Translations under genes and position numbers: made by a program | Shown here: positions 34,602-44,347 of the stretch, one piece after another | Layout: every line of letters starts with the position of its first letter | How positions within the stretch are numbered: position 1 is the stretch's first letter | DNA from: an uncultured Acidobacteriota bacterium | GTDB taxonomy: Bacteria; Acidobacteriota; Blastocatellia; Pyrinomonadales; Pyrinomonadaceae | NCBI GenBank assembly: GCA_902826795.1 | Contig: CADEGD010000006.1 | Location: forward strand, 62,001-126,000 | Reading direction: 5' to 3' | DNA length: 64,000 bases | Notes under the pieces: model-generated | What the model was told of the DNA's origin: nothing | The model's database searches: none | What the model saw: only the letters and a program-made list of their open reading frames with translations

Positions 34602-35144
34602 TCAAACTTGCTGAAGAGTTCTCGCAACGCGAGCCTTCGTCTGGGCAGAAGGAACGTTTTGCTCTTGCCACCAATCGAGCGTCCCTGGTTCAACCGCCGC
34701 CCCAGCCGCAACCAAAGATTCGATGACCTCAGCCTGCCCCTCGCGAGGTTCGTTGACCGCAGACCAGAGTGCCTGACCTAGAACCGTACCGCCGTATATG
34801 TTGAGCTGCTCCAACGGAGCCTTCCGGCGGATCAGCATATCGACCGTTTCGGCGTTTCCGCGATTCGCGGCCCAGTGAAATCCGGTGAGCCCGGTTTTAT
34901 CGCTCTTGGACGGGTCGACTCCTCGATCCAGCAAAGCTTCGGCATCCCAAGTGCGGCCCGTAAAGCATGCCCACGCAAACGCCTCACACATGATTCCCTC
35001 AGGATTGCCGTTCGTGTCGAGAAGGTCGAAAATTGAAGCACCCTCGGCGACGAGTAGCTCATCAAGCAATGTAAAGTCGCCATTCGTAAGAGCATGCTCC
35101 GTTCTGTTCCACAATTCTTCGGGTGACATCGCTTTGAACTTCAA
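34602..35144 (-). CDS. Ankyrin-repeat protein
   Basis: 180 residues. About three ankyrin units are visible: FDLLDTNGNPEGIMCEAFAWACFTG, SDKTGLTGFHWAANRGNAETVDMLIRRKAPLE and NIYGGTVLGQALWSA...VIESLVAAGAAVEPG. Ankyrin arrays bind other proteins; no partner is evident. No signal peptide, so cytoplasmic. Confidence 0.8.
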   Translation of the reverse strand: MKFKAMSPEELWNRTEHALTNGDFTLLDELLVAEGASIFDLLDTNGNPEGIMCEAFAWACFTGRTWDAEALLDRGVDPSKSDKTGLTGFHWAANRGNAETVDMLIRRKAPLEQLNIYGGTVLGQALWSAVNEPREGQAEVIESLVAAGAAVEPGTLDWWQEQNVPSAQTKARVARTLQQV

Positions 35145-35178
35145 CTAACCTGAACGACCGATCTTCCCGCAAGTCACA

Positions 35179-35448
35179 TCATCTGCCAAATCGAGCCACC
35201 GAACGCATCTTTGCTTTCTGCGCTTCGACCTCGCGGTCACGTGCCGGGGCATGGGTGGTCAGTGTATTCAGCATTTCTTGCGCCGCGGCGGCTACACGAT
35301 CGACCGCAAGCTCGAACGCTTCCTCATTCGCTTGAGAAGGCTTGTTCATTCCTGAAAGCTTCCTGACGAACTGAAGGGCAGAAGCGTGGACTTCCTCGGT
35401 CGTCGCGGGCGGTTCGAAATTGTGCAGCGTCTTGATATTTCTACACAT
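35179..35448 (-). CDS. DUF2277 family protein
   Basis: 89 residues. The start MCRNIKTLHNFEPPATTEEV and the helical ALQFVRKLSGMNKPSQANEEAF are the whole of the DUF2277 family, small soluble proteins of unknown function. It lies between the ankyrin gene and the sensor kinase, with no evident link. Confidence 0.85.
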   Translation of the reverse strand: MCRNIKTLHNFEPPATTEEVHASALQFVRKLSGMNKPSQANEEAFELAVDRVAAAAQEMLNTLTTHAPARDREVEAQKAKMRSVARFGR

Positions 35449-35454
35449 AGCGGT

Positions 35455-36639
35455 TCAACCTCTGGGCTCAGCCGTTAAAGTTTGTGCATCAGTCGCAACG
35501 GCGAGCGGCACAGAAACGGAAAACGTACTACCTCTTCCTTCACCTTCGCTGGTGGCAGAGATGGTGCCGCCGTGAAGATCCACCAAATGTTTGACGATCG
35601 CCAAGCCCAGTCCAAGGCCGCCCTTGCGGTTTGTGGTCGAATTGTTCGCCTGCTTGTAGCGTTCAAAAACCCGAGGCAAAAATTCGGGCGATATCCCCTG
35701 ACCGGTATCCGATACGGATATGAGCGCATTTCCTCCGTCTTTTTCGAGCTTAAGGGAGATAGACCCGCCCTCCGGCGTAAACTTCACCGCGTTAGATAGG
35801 AGGTTATTGATCACCTGCTGCAAACGGTCCGAATCTCCATTTACGGTGAGTTCTTCTTCTGGTGCAGAATAATTGAGGGTTAGCGATTTTGACTGGGCGA
35901 CGGGTCTGATGTTGTCGGCGGCAATTCGCGTCAGCTCGTTCACGACGAAAGACCGCATCGTAAGCCGGATCGTTCCGTTGACGATCCGCGTAATGTCGAG
36001 GAGATCTTCGACAAATTTCGTCTGCGTCACGGCGCTTCTCTCGATCGCATCTACAGCCTTTTCAAAGATCTCGTCGCTGCTGCGATTCGTTTTCAGCAGC
36101 CTGACCCATCCAAGCATGGCGTTTAGCGGCGTGCGAAGCTCGTGAGAAAGCACAGCGAGGAAATCGTCTTTAGCTTGGTTCGCCGACTCGGCCTCTTCCC
36201 GAGCGGCCTGTTCGCGAGCGTTGCGAACACGCTCTTGCTCTAGCTGCTTCTGCTGTATCGCGTACCTGATCGACCGTTCAAGATTCTGAGCATAGATCTG
36301 CCCCTTGATCAGATAGTCGGATGCACCCGCCTTCATCGCGCGCCTGTCGATCTCAACATCCGTTTGTCCTGTCAAGAGGATCATCGGACATTCGAATCCC
36401 TTCCCTAGAAGTTCTTGCATCAATTCCAGACCGTCGTGGGCGCCCAATCGATAATCCAGCAGGCAGATGTCGTAACTGCACGGCGCATCCAGTGCGATGG
36501 CCTCTTCGTACGAGGAGACCCGCTTCAACGTATACCGCTCGCCGATTTCTCTAAAAAGGTCTTGGACGAGGAAAAAATCGTCGTCGTCATCCTCAACCAA
36601 AAGTACGCTGATCGGCGTCGTGTTCCCTTCGGAATACAT
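35455..36639 (-). CDS. Response-regulator/histidine-kinase hybrid (REC-HisKA-HATPase)
   Basis: 394 residues. An N-terminal receiver (about 10-130; acidic pocket EDDDDDF and phospho-acceptor in CLLDYRLG) is followed by a short coiled coil (about 130-160), HisKA with SHELRTPLNAM and HATPase_c with NLLSNAVKFTPEGGS, DTGQGI and GLGLAIVKHLVDLHGG. There is no membrane segment, so it is a soluble kinase that receives phosphate and then signals on. Third gene of a cascade with the REC protein and the CHASE3 kinase upstream. Confidence 0.92.
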   Translation of the reverse strand: MYSEGNTTPISVLLVEDDDDDFFLVQDLFREIGERYTLKRVSSYEEAIALDAPCSYDICLLDYRLGAHDGLELMQELLGKGFECPMILLTGQTDVEIDRRAMKAGASDYLIKGQIYAQNLERSIRYAIQQKQLEQERVRNAREQAAREEAESANQAKDDFLAVLSHELRTPLNAMLGWVRLLKTNRSSDEIFEKAVDAIERSAVTQTKFVEDLLDITRIVNGTIRLTMRSFVVNELTRIAADNIRPVAQSKSLTLNYSAPEEELTVNGDSDRLQQVINNLLSNAVKFTPEGGSISLKLEKDGGNALISVSDTGQGISPEFLPRVFERYKQANNSTTNRKGGLGLGLAIVKHLVDLHGGTISATSEGEGRGSTFSVSVPLAVATDAQTLTAEPRG

Positions 36640-36649
36640 ATATTTAGCC

Positions 36650-37099
36650 TTAGTCCGGCAGTTCTACGAATTCCACCCAATATTCGCCTAAGGTCCTCAT
36701 CAACTCAACCAAACGGTCAAATGTGACCGGCTTTGTTATAAACGAACTGGCTCCAAAATCATAGCTTCGAAAGATGTCTTCTTCCGCCTTTGAGGTTGTC
36801 ATGATCACGACCGGGATCCGGCGAAGGTTCGGATCTGATTTGATCTCCTTCAACGCTTCTCGGCCGTCCTTCTTCGGCATGTTCAGGTCGAGCAGTATCA
36901 GTCCCGGCCGCGGAGAATCTTCCGGATTAGCGTACTTCCCCTTGCGGGTAAGGTACTCCATCAATTCTTCGCCGTCTTCGACGAATCTAAGCTCGTTGAG
37001 CACGCGGCTTTCTTCAAGAGCGTCATGCGTCAACATTCGATCGTCGGCATCGTCATCAGCCATCAGGATCACGATCGGACGGCCGTTAGCTTTTGTCAT
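36650..37099 (-). CDS. Single-domain response regulator (Rcp1-like)
   Basis: 149 residues, receiver only: MADDDADDRML, LILLDLNMPKKDG with the phospho-Asp, VVIMTTSK and FITKPVTFDRL. The length and the insert around YLTRKGKYANPEDSPRP resemble Rcp1, the partner of bacterial phytochrome-type kinases. Its ATG shares a base with the stop of the sensor kinase gene (TAATG), so the two are translationally coupled. Confidence 0.9.
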   Translation of the reverse strand: MTKANGRPIVILMADDDADDRMLTHDALEESRVLNELRFVEDGEELMEYLTRKGKYANPEDSPRPGLILLDLNMPKKDGREALKEIKSDPNLRRIPVVIMTTSKAEEDIFRSYDFGASSFITKPVTFDRLVELMRTLGEYWVEFVELPD

Positions 37100-38571
37100 T
37101 ACTTCTCCTTAGATTGTTTAAGTGGCAGCACGACGATAAACGTCGAGCCTTCGCCCGGAGTGCTTTTAGCGGTAAGCGATCCGCCGTGGCGTTCCACGAT
37201 CTTTCGACAAACCGCCAAGCCAATGCCGGTACCTTCATACTCGTTCCGGCCATGCAGTCGTTGAAACGGCGTAAATATCCGATCAAGATATTTTTCGTCA
37301 AACCCAATCCCGTTGTCCGACACGGTGATGCGAACTAGGTCTTCCGGCATAGATCGGGATATGCTCGACAGCTCGCCTTTAAAGATCTCACTGTTAACTG
37401 AGACCTTCGGTGCCAAATCTTCTTTCTTAAATTTTAGCGCATTTGCGATGAGGTTTTGGAAGAGCTGGCCCATCTGCGTCTGATCAGCGTCGATAGTTGG
37501 GAGGTTCTCTACATCCACCTTTCCGCCGGTTTCGTCAATGCGTGTTTCCAGATCACCGAGGACGCCGTCGACGATCTTGTTAAGATCGGTCGGTTCGAAT
37601 GGCTGAGCTTTGGTCGTTACTCGCGAATAACCTAGCAGGTCGTTGATGAGCGTGTGCATTCGTCCAGCGGAATTATTCATCCGGTCGAGGTAATCCCGGC
37701 CTTGGTCATCAAACTTGGGCCCCTGGACCGTGCGAAGCCGATCGCCGAACGCCTGGATCTTCCTGAGTGGTTCCTGCAGATCGTGCGAAGCGACAAACGC
37801 AAAATCCTGCAACTCTCGATTGCTACGCTCGAGTTCGACGTTCAGTTCAGACAGTTCAGCGGTTCTTTCGCGCACACGGCCTTCGAGTTCATCTCTGGCC
37901 GCGGCAAGCCTCGCTTCATTTTCTCGCCGTGCACGGATATCTCTCAGGGCGAGATAAAAAACCAAGCAGATCAAAGCAAAAGCACCGAACAGGGAAAGCG
38001 CAAGAGTAGACAAAAGCTGTCGAGAACTTTCGCGGGACTGTCTGTCCCGCTCCAGGAAAAGTGCCCGCTCGTCTTTCGCGATGTCGTCCAAAGCTGCACG
38101 AACCGCGTCCATCCGACGCTTACCCTCAGGACCTTGCCCGGGCGGAATAACAGTTACGCCGAGAACCTGCCGCTTGTCGACATACTCTTTCAGCAACTCG
38201 AGCCTCACCTGAACGGCCTTTTCGAGAACGTCAAATTTCTGCTGATGTGAGTGGTTTTCACGCGTCTTCTCTCTGACCGCTTTTATCTTTAACGGTATTT
38301 GAATTAGGTCGTTTTGGTACGCGTTGAGATAAACGTCATCACCCCTCAAGAGATATCCGCGTGCGTCCGTCTCGACTTGGATGACGATCGTGCGTACTTC
38401 TTGTAGATCTTCGAGGACGTCTTGCGTGTGCTTTACCAGTTCATTGTTTGCGATCAGCGTTTGGACGGCGCGATATGAGACGACACCGATTACGCTGAGA
38501 AGCACTATGCTTGCCAGGAACGCGAGGATGAGAGTTCCGCCAACTTTTGCCGCCATGCTATCTAAAGACAA
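37099..38571 (-). CDS. Membrane sensor histidine kinase with CHASE3 domain
   Basis: 490 residues. TM1 (about 12-33), periplasmic helical CHASE3 domain (about 40-180, TQDVLEDLQEVRTIVIQVETDARGYLL), TM2 (about 188-208), coiled coil, HisKA with FAFVASHDLQEPLRKIQAF and HATPase_c (NLIANALKFKKED, DNGIGFDEKYLDRIFTPFQRLHGR). The HDLQEPLRK H-box and FQRLHGR belong to the phytochrome-type kinase class. It is predicted to phosphorylate the Rcp1-like regulator encoded next. The input signal is unknown. Confidence 0.92.
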   Translation of the reverse strand: MSLDSMAAKVGGTLILAFLASIVLLSVIGVVSYRAVQTLIANNELVKHTQDVLEDLQEVRTIVIQVETDARGYLLRGDDVYLNAYQNDLIQIPLKIKAVREKTRENHSHQQKFDVLEKAVQVRLELLKEYVDKRQVLGVTVIPPGQGPEGKRRMDAVRAALDDIAKDERALFLERDRQSRESSRQLLSTLALSLFGAFALICLVFYLALRDIRARRENEARLAAARDELEGRVRERTAELSELNVELERSNRELQDFAFVASHDLQEPLRKIQAFGDRLRTVQGPKFDDQGRDYLDRMNNSAGRMHTLINDLLGYSRVTTKAQPFEPTDLNKIVDGVLGDLETRIDETGGKVDVENLPTIDADQTQMGQLFQNLIANALKFKKEDLAPKVSVNSEIFKGELSSISRSMPEDLVRITVSDNGIGFDEKYLDRIFTPFQRLHGRNEYEGTGIGLAVCRKIVERHGGSLTAKSTPGEGSTFIVVLPLKQSKEK

Positions 38572-38678
38572 TGCTACCTGAACCCTGTGGAGAGGCCGGG
38601 CAACGCACTAACGGTTCGCAAAAACAGATCTATTACGCAACAATGACTGGTTTTCAAGTGAAGGTCAATTCGCATGGG

Positions 38679-39356
38679 CTAAAGGCCTTTTTCGTTGATC
38701 CATTCGCGACACGACCGAGCCATCTCGACAAATACATCCTCGGTAGAAGCACGAGTTTTCTTCAAGATCTTGTAGCTATGATTGGCGGTATCCAGCAAAT
38801 GTAGTGTCGCCAGCTTTCGAAGGCCCTCGATCGTCTGTTTAAGGAGATCAATGGCGGCGAGTTCGTCGCGGCTCCCCGAGAGAAACAGCATTGGAATATC
38901 GATCTTTGCAAGGTGCTCCGCACGCTTTACGTCGGGCCTTCCAGCCAGATGAAGAGGGAAGGAAAAAAGCACAAGGCCTTTCACTTCTTCGAGCGGTTTC
39001 TCGCTTTGAGCCGTGGTCGTCATTCGTCCGCCGAACGAATGGCCTCCGGCAAGCAGCGTAAGATCGGGAGCAGTCTCATGAGCGGCCTTCACGGCATTCC
39101 GAATCGCTTCAACGCAGGTCGCGTTCGAATTTCTCGCTGTGCCGTTCTCAGAATATGGAAAGTTGTATCGGAACGTCGCGATCCGTTGCTCCGCCAAAAC
39201 CTCCGCGATCCGCTGCATCGTCGCATGTCGCATCGACGTGCTCGCTCCATGACCGAGCACGAGCAGATGCATGGCACCTTCCGGCCGCATCAATATCGCA
39301 GACACCTCGCCTTTGTCCGGCGTCGCAACAAATTTGACCAACTGTTCCTGCATCAT
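38679..39356 (-). CDS. Alpha/beta hydrolase, KANL3/Tex30-like
   Basis: 225 residues. Oxyanion/strand region LLVLGHGAST, nucleophile elbow GHSFGGR, a late Asp (SGSRDELAA) and His in LLDTANHSYKI give a complete catalytic triad. The overall pattern (HATMQRIAEVLAEQRIATFRYNFPY) fits the small KANL3/Tex30-like dienelactone-hydrolase group. Substrate unknown. It overlaps the upstream MOSC gene by 4 bp. Confidence 0.85.
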   Translation of the reverse strand: MMQEQLVKFVATPDKGEVSAILMRPEGAMHLLVLGHGASTSMRHATMQRIAEVLAEQRIATFRYNFPYSENGTARNSNATCVEAIRNAVKAAHETAPDLTLLAGGHSFGGRMTTTAQSEKPLEEVKGLVLFSFPLHLAGRPDVKRAEHLAKIDIPMLFLSGSRDELAAIDLLKQTIEGLRKLATLHLLDTANHSYKILKKTRASTEDVFVEMARSCREWINEKGL

Positions 39357-39925
39357 TCTGTTGAGTTAACAACCTTGTCACCAATTCGAACATCTCCTCT
39401 TGTTATAACCCTTGCGTTCACGCCGCGAAGGTTTCGGCTGCAGCCAAAATCCGAGTTGGCGTACTTCATCGCGTCGATGCCGAAGCGTTCCACGAATTTT
39501 TTACAGCCGAGATGCGGGACGGCAGTGATCTCGATAACGGCTTCGCCGATCGAAAGCTGCGTTCCCGGCGGAATGTTGTCAGGGCTGAGATCTAGATCGA
39601 CAAAGAGCTGATCTCCCGCGAGCTGGACGCGTTCGCGGCTGCCGGCGATCAAGTTTACCAAACGCCCGTTCATCAGGTTGAGCTGAATTTCAGGATGGCC
39701 GAGGCCGTTGTCCGTTCGGGAACTTCCGCGCGTCAGCCAGTTATCGCCGACAAGGCCGTTCTCGATGCTCAAGAAGCCGCTCTCGACGATCTCACGTTTG
39801 TTCACCGCCGGCCGCCGCACGATCATCTCAAGCGTGCCGTTATCCTTCGGTGATTCAAGTACGCTGGCGATGTTCGCCTCGATTTCTTCGGTCGAAAGAT
39901 GAAGTGCGAAAAGGGTCCCGTCCAT
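39353..39925 (-). CDS. MOSC-domain protein
   Basis: 190 residues from the ATG at 39925. MOSC features: an N-terminal REIVESGFLSIENGLVGDNW, QLNLMNGRLVNLIAG, GDQLFVDLDLSPDNIPPGT, and the conserved Cys in FGCSRNLRGVNARVITRGDVRIGD. MOSC proteins handle sulfur or oxygen on molybdenum cofactor and related substrates. No molybdenum gene is nearby. The ATGA overlap couples it to the hydrolase. Confidence 0.85.
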   Translation of the reverse strand: MDGTLFALHLSTEEIEANIASVLESPKDNGTLEMIVRRPAVNKREIVESGFLSIENGLVGDNWLTRGSSRTDNGLGHPEIQLNLMNGRLVNLIAGSRERVQLAGDQLFVDLDLSPDNIPPGTQLSIGEAVIEITAVPHLGCKKFVERFGIDAMKYANSDFGCSRNLRGVNARVITRGDVRIGDKVVNSTE

Positions 39926-40004
39926 GACTGCAATTTTACACCCAAAATAAGAACGCGTGGAACAGCGAACCATTCCACGCTCCTGACAATTGACCTAACG
40001 GAAA

Positions 40005-42626
40005 CTACGGCTTGATCGCATAGTCGTACCAGCAGGAGGTCGGATTGTAGTAGTTCTGCAGCTGCTCTTCGATGAAAGCAACCGCAGCCGCTCCACCGGT
40101 CCGTCCCGTATCTTTCGGATCGAGGATCTTGTCGATCTGATCGCGAACCGATTCAAGATGAATTCGCGTCGTGCGATCCGTTGTCTTCGGCAATGCGGCA
40201 ACGGCCATCGCGCGAATATCCTGCAGCTCAGCACGATAGAACCCGCGCTCATCACCGCTCGAGATGAACATCGCGGCGAATCCCGGAGGAAGCCCTTGCG
40301 GTACCGCAGGAGCGGCTGCGTTCAGCTTCGCGTTTGCGATGTCCAAGTAGGCCCGCTGCAGGTTTCTTCGATATGCATCGACTACCGGTGCGCCGGAATT
40401 TAATTCCGTCCACACTCCGCCGCGAACATCGGCAAGCAGATCGCCGGGGCCGTATGCCGACGAGCCGTCGATCGCCTGTTGCTCGACCAGCCGTGCGAAC
40501 CGGGCGCTAGACAGCAGGTTATTCAGCACGCTGTTTTGAGCGTTGCGAACACGATTCAAAGCTCCAACCGGTTCGATGCGGCGAAGAATCTCTTTATCGA
40601 TCTGCCAAGTCGGTGAAACGAACGCGTTCTCGTTGAGGAAGCGAACTGCCTCCACCTGCCTTGCCCGCGAAGTGATATCAAACCGGTATCCGGGCTGGCC
40701 GACATGCTTTTGCTGTGAGGAATAGCTGCCGACGATAGCCGACACGTGATTCAACTCCAGCGTCCACTGTCCCAGCATTCGGCCGTAGATCTCGCTAAGG
40801 TCGTTGTAGTTCGATCCTTTGTCAGTGGTCGTCGCGGGGACGATAAGTTTTGCGACTCGTTTCAGGTTTTCAATACCAAGCCGCGTCGACTTAACCGCAT
40901 CAGCGTCGCCCACGGCTTCGGTATTTTCGCCGAAATCGCTGCCAGCCGAACCCGCTGTCGAGAATCTCAACCACGGCGTTTTGTCCTGTTCCATCGCCCA
41001 TTCGTTGAGTGTCGCTCGTTCTGCATCAGACGTTTCGGCGTTGGCGATCGGCTTATAGCCCCAAGCAGTCGCCCATAGATCGTACGGCCCGATTCCCGGA
41101 ATGAGATCGGCCACGTCGATCTTGTCTTCGGGCTGAGCGACGTAGTTGAAACGCGAATAGTCCATTAGCGTAGCGACGTGGCCCATCTTCTTGACCCACG
41201 CAGCGTCGCGGACCTTCTCCTGCGGATACAGCGAACTCGATTTCATATTGTGCTGGAAGCCGAGAGTATGCCCGACCTCGTGAGCAACGACGTATTCAAC
41301 AAGTTCGCCCATCAGGTCGTTCGGCATCGGGAACTTCTGCGCTCGGGGATCGAGAGGGCCGACCTGCGTGAAATACCACGAACGCTGAAGGTTCATGATG
41401 TTGTGATACATCTGAATATCGGATTCAAGGATCTCGCCCGTGCGCGGATCGTTAACGTGCGGGCCGGATGCGTTCTCGATGGTCGAGGGCAGCCATCGGA
41501 TGACCGAATATCGAGCGTCTTCCGGATGGAACTCCGGATCCTCTTTCTCAGACGGCTGCATCTTCGCGATGATCGCGTTCTTGAATCCGGCAGCTTCGAA
41601 AGCCTTTTGCCACTTCTCTACGCCGCGCTTCGTGAACGGTACAAGCCACGCCGGCGTCGCGCGGTCGATATAATAGACGATCGGCTTTACCGGCTCTGAT
41701 ATGGCCGCGTTCGGATCCTTCTTCTCCAATCGCCAGCGGGTGATATAGCGACGCTCCTGCGAGCGGTGCTCGGGCCGGCTAAAGTCGAGATTCGAGACCG
41801 AGAAATATCCGACGCGTTCGTCAAACAGACGCGGCATCATCGGATTTTCAGGCAGCTTCACCATCGAGTGATGAAGTACGACCGTCGCGCTTCCAGGGCT
41901 CATGCCGGCAGCCGCGAAAGGATTCTGCGGTCCGGGCAATCCGGCAGGAGTCGGGTTGCGTGTGTAGGTGTGGGTCGCCTGTGCCTCGATGTTGGTCGGA
42001 AAGGTCAGGATCTGTTCGATGTATGAACGACTCGCGTCCATCATTGTCGCGTTCAGCCGCTGGCGAGCACTTAACTCGAAGAGATCGGTCGTGAACAAAC
42101 GCGAGACATCGATGACAGCCGCATCGTTCGGCCCCCACGCGGCCACCGGAAACGACATTAGGATCGTCTCGTTATTCGCATTACGAACCGCCTCGGCAAT
42201 CTCGCTGCGCGGGTCGGCGACGATACTGTAATCGACAACTCGCAGGTTGATCTTGTTATCGATCCGCTCCCAACGCACTACGCGACGCCCCAACGACTGC
42301 CCGCCGTAGCCGACGCCTTCCGTCGTCTTCGCGATCTGGGTCACCCAGAGAAATTCCTTGCCAAGCTGATCTTTCGGGATCTCGTAAAAATACTTGTCCT
42401 TGATCCTGTGGACCTTAAAGACGCCGTCTTTCGACTTTGCGTCTTTTGTGATCACCTTCTCATAGGGTTGCGGATCGGACGACGGCGGCGTCATTCCGGG
42501 ACGCGGCATTCCGGCCGGGCCAGCCGGAGTTTCGGTCGGGATCGGGGGCGTGTCTTGTGCGGATACCGCGAATGCCGAACTCAGTAAAATTGAGGCGGCA
42601 GCAGCGAAAATCAATGATCTTTTCAT
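40005..42626 (-). CDS. Exported zinc-dependent metalloprotease (DUF5117/DUF5118 type)
   Basis: 873 residues with a signal peptide ([15 protein letters not shown]) and a Pro/Gly-rich N-terminus. DUF5118-like ([29 protein letters not shown]) and DUF5117-like segments precede the metzincin motif [11 protein letters not shown] (about 447-457), whose three histidines bind zinc, and a Met-turn-like stretch ([14 protein letters not shown]). Probably a periplasmic or secreted endopeptidase; the family is widespread in Acidobacteriota and Bacteroidota. GGAGATATCTC precedes the ATG. Confidence 0.9.
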   Translation of the reverse strand: MKRSLIFAAAASILLSSAFAVSAQDTPPIPTETPAGPAGMPRPGMTPPSSDPQPYEKVITKDAKSKDGVFKVHRIKDKYFYEIPKDQLGKEFLWVTQIAKTTEGVGYGGQSLGRRVVRWERIDNKINLRVVDYSIVADPRSEIAEAVRNANNETILMSFPVAAWGPNDAAVIDVSRLFTTDLFELSARQRLNATMMDASRSYIEQILTFPTNIEAQATHTYTRNPTPAGLPGPQNPFAAAGMSPGSATVVLHHSMVKLPENPMMPRLFDERVGYFSVSNLDFSRPEHRSQERRYITRWRLEKKDPNAAISEPVKPIVYYIDRATPAWLVPFTKRGVEKWQKAFEAAGFKNAIIAKMQPSEKEDPEFHPEDARYSVIRWLPSTIENASGPHVNDPRTGEILESDIQMYHNIMNLQRSWYFTQVGPLDPRAQKFPMPNDLMGELVEYVVAHEVGHTLGFQHNMKSSSLYPQEKVRDAAWVKKMGHVATLMDYSRFNYVAQPEDKIDVADLIPGIGPYDLWATAWGYKPIANAETSDAERATLNEWAMEQDKTPWLRFSTAGSAGSDFGENTEAVGDADAVKSTRLGIENLKRVAKLIVPATTTDKGSNYNDLSEIYGRMLGQWTLELNHVSAIVGSYSSQQKHVGQPGYRFDITSRARQVEAVRFLNENAFVSPTWQIDKEILRRIEPVGALNRVRNAQNSVLNNLLSSARFARLVEQQAIDGSSAYGPGDLLADVRGGVWTELNSGAPVVDAYRRNLQRAYLDIANAKLNAAAPAVPQGLPPGFAAMFISSGDERGFYRAELQDIRAMAVAALPKTTDRTTRIHLESVRDQIDKILDPKDTGRTGGAAAVAFIEEQLQNYYNPTSCWYDYAIKP

Positions 42627-42829
42627 GAGATATCTCCTCGGAATAAATGCACACGCCGGGCAAATGGGGATGACACGCGTGGCCTGCTAGATGTCTTTGA
42701 AAGGTCAACGCCGACTTTGAACGATCGGCCTTAAAAATCCAACTTCCTGCTTTTGATTCAGGGATCAGAACTGAAATAGGTGACATCACTTATAGCACTG
42801 AAGCCGTTCAGCGCGCAATCGTTTGGTCT

Positions 42830-43600
42830 CTAGTCAAAGACGGCAACCACAGGAGCGTGGTCCGAAGGATGTTCCCAGCTTCGAGGTTCGCGGTCGATCC
42901 AGCAGTCGCTGCAGTCTTCGGCGAGCGATGGCGAAGACCAGATGAAGTCGATCCGAAGGCCACGATCTTTCTCGAAATCGTTGTGAAAATTGCTCCACCA
43001 CGAGAATTCTTTCGCATCGCCATTATGCTGCCGAAACAGGTCGACAAATCCCCAGCGTTTCATGTCCATCAGAGCGTCACGCTCCGGCTTGCTGAAATGA
43101 AGCTTGTCCTTCCACGCCTGCGGCTTGCACACATCCATCTCGTGCGGCGCAACGTTAAGATCGCCGCAGAGAATAACATCGTCATCGGTCGAGAATCGCT
43201 CGTCAAATAACTTTCGCAGTCGTCCGAGCCAATCGAGCTTGAACTGATATTTCTCAGACTTGAGCTTCGTCCCGTGTGGGGCGTAGGCGTTGAAGATGTG
43301 AATCCCGGCAATCGTCCCCGATACCAACCGCCGCTGAGCATCGGACGAGTCATCGGCAAAATTCATCTCCACGTTTTCAATCGGCGACCGTGAAAGCGTC
43401 GCTACTCCGTTGTATGCCGTCTCGCCGAAGATCGCCTGATGTTCGTATCCGAGTGCGGCAAACTCCCGCTTCGGAAACTGATCGTCCGGAACCTTTATCT
43501 CCTGCAAACACAGCACGTCCGGCTCCGCAACTGAACACCACTTCACCGCATGCTCAAGCCGGGACTTGATCGAGTTAACATTCCAGGTTGCGATCTTCAC
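42830..43600 (-). CDS. xth: Exodeoxyribonuclease III (paralogue 1)
   Basis: 256 residues. MKIATWNVNSIKSRL, LCLQEIKVPDDQFP (metal Glu), the CGDLNVAPHEMDV, RIDFIWSSPSLA and SDHAPVVAVF (catalytic Asp/His) motifs are complete. AP endonuclease and 3'-5' exonuclease of base-excision repair. A paralogue of identical length lies 750 bp upstream at 44348-45118, separated by a vapBC pair; see findings. Confidence 0.95.
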   Translation of the reverse strand: MKIATWNVNSIKSRLEHAVKWCSVAEPDVLCLQEIKVPDDQFPKREFAALGYEHQAIFGETAYNGVATLSRSPIENVEMNFADDSSDAQRRLVSGTIAGIHIFNAYAPHGTKLKSEKYQFKLDWLGRLRKLFDERFSTDDDVILCGDLNVAPHEMDVCKPQAWKDKLHFSKPERDALMDMKRWGFVDLFRQHNGDAKEFSWWSNFHNDFEKDRGLRIDFIWSSPSLAEDCSDCWIDREPRSWEHPSDHAPVVAVFD

Positions 43601-43639
43601 AAAATTCTATTCCGAATCAGCTCAGCTGGCGGGCGCGAA

Positions 43640-44041
43640 TCAGGCGACGAACGCATCCATTGACGTCGTGTATTGCGGAAATGCAGACAGAAGCTTTTTA
43701 TCAGAGGTAACCATAGGAACGGAAAGTTCTGCCGCGAGATGGATGAACTCACAATCGTATGCTGTGCAGCCGGAGTTAGCCGCAAACGACAAGACCGCGT
43801 CCGAATCGACCCTAAACTCTCTTCCCAACAAAAGGTCTTCTGCATTCGACATAAGGTCTTGTATCTCGGCAAGGCCCAATAATCCCCGCTTTACATAAAG
43901 ACTAAGAAGGTTTCGCATCTCCGAACGCCAGAGCCACGGTGCGGCCCAGAACGGGTCTTTCTCTCGAACGGCTTCGGCAAGGTATGTCATGTCGCCCGGA
44001 ACCATAAAGTAGGCGACAACATTCGTATCAACAACTATCAA
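43640..44041 (-). CDS. vapC: VapC-type PIN-domain ribonuclease toxin
   Basis: 133 residues. PIN-domain acidic residues: D4 in IVVDTNVVAYF, E in WRSEMRNLL, D in TAYDCEFIHLAAEL and D in VTSDKKLLSAF. These coordinate the metal in VapC RNases. ATGA overlap with the antitoxin gene gives the normal antitoxin-toxin order. Confidence 0.9.
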   Translation of the reverse strand: MIVVDTNVVAYFMVPGDMTYLAEAVREKDPFWAAPWLWRSEMRNLLSLYVKRGLLGLAEIQDLMSNAEDLLLGREFRVDSDAVLSFAANSGCTAYDCEFIHLAAELSVPMVTSDKKLLSAFPQYTTSMDAFVA

Positions 44042-44286
44042 GGCCGTCCCTCGTCCTTAGCTAGATCAATGATCTCATCGGTTAGCCAGACTCCCTTTTC
44101 TTTTAGAGCAGCACGATTTCTTCGAACCCGCGCCGATGTGGTCGCGAGATCCGGCTGAGCAAACTGAAGTCCATGCTCAAGAGTGACGATTGCCTCTCCG
44201 TTAAGGCTCCGGCGATTCCGTTTCGCAGTCTTAGTTAGTGTCGCGTATATCTCGTCGGGCAAGTTTTTTATCGTAAGTGTTGCCAT
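44038..44286 (-). CDS. FitA/VapB-type antitoxin (ribbon-helix-helix)
   Basis: 82 residues from the ATG at 44286. The start MATLTIKNLPDEIYATLTKTAKRNRRSLNGEA is a classic FitA-like RHH domain that binds the operator. The C-terminus (KEKGVWLTDEIIDLAKDEGRP) would wrap the PIN toxin. The real start lies 5 bp... downstream of an AT-rich leader behind a strong promoter at 44315-44343. Confidence 0.9.
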   Translation of the reverse strand: MATLTIKNLPDEIYATLTKTAKRNRRSLNGEAIVTLEHGLQFAQPDLATTSARVRRNRAALKEKGVWLTDEIIDLAKDEGRP

Positions 44287-44314
44287 AATGCCTTCAAAAC
44301 GCTTCCATATGAAA

Positions 44315-44343
44315 AGTATATTGTAATAGATTGGTAATTTCAA
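44315..44343 (-). promoter_or_regulatory. vapBC promoter
   Basis: On the minus strand TTGAAA (44343-44338), exactly 17 bp, then TATACT (44320-44315), about 29 bp before the antitoxin ATG. Strong sigma-70-type promoter, likely autoregulated by the RHH antitoxin. Confidence 0.65.
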
Positions 44344-44347
44344 TAAT

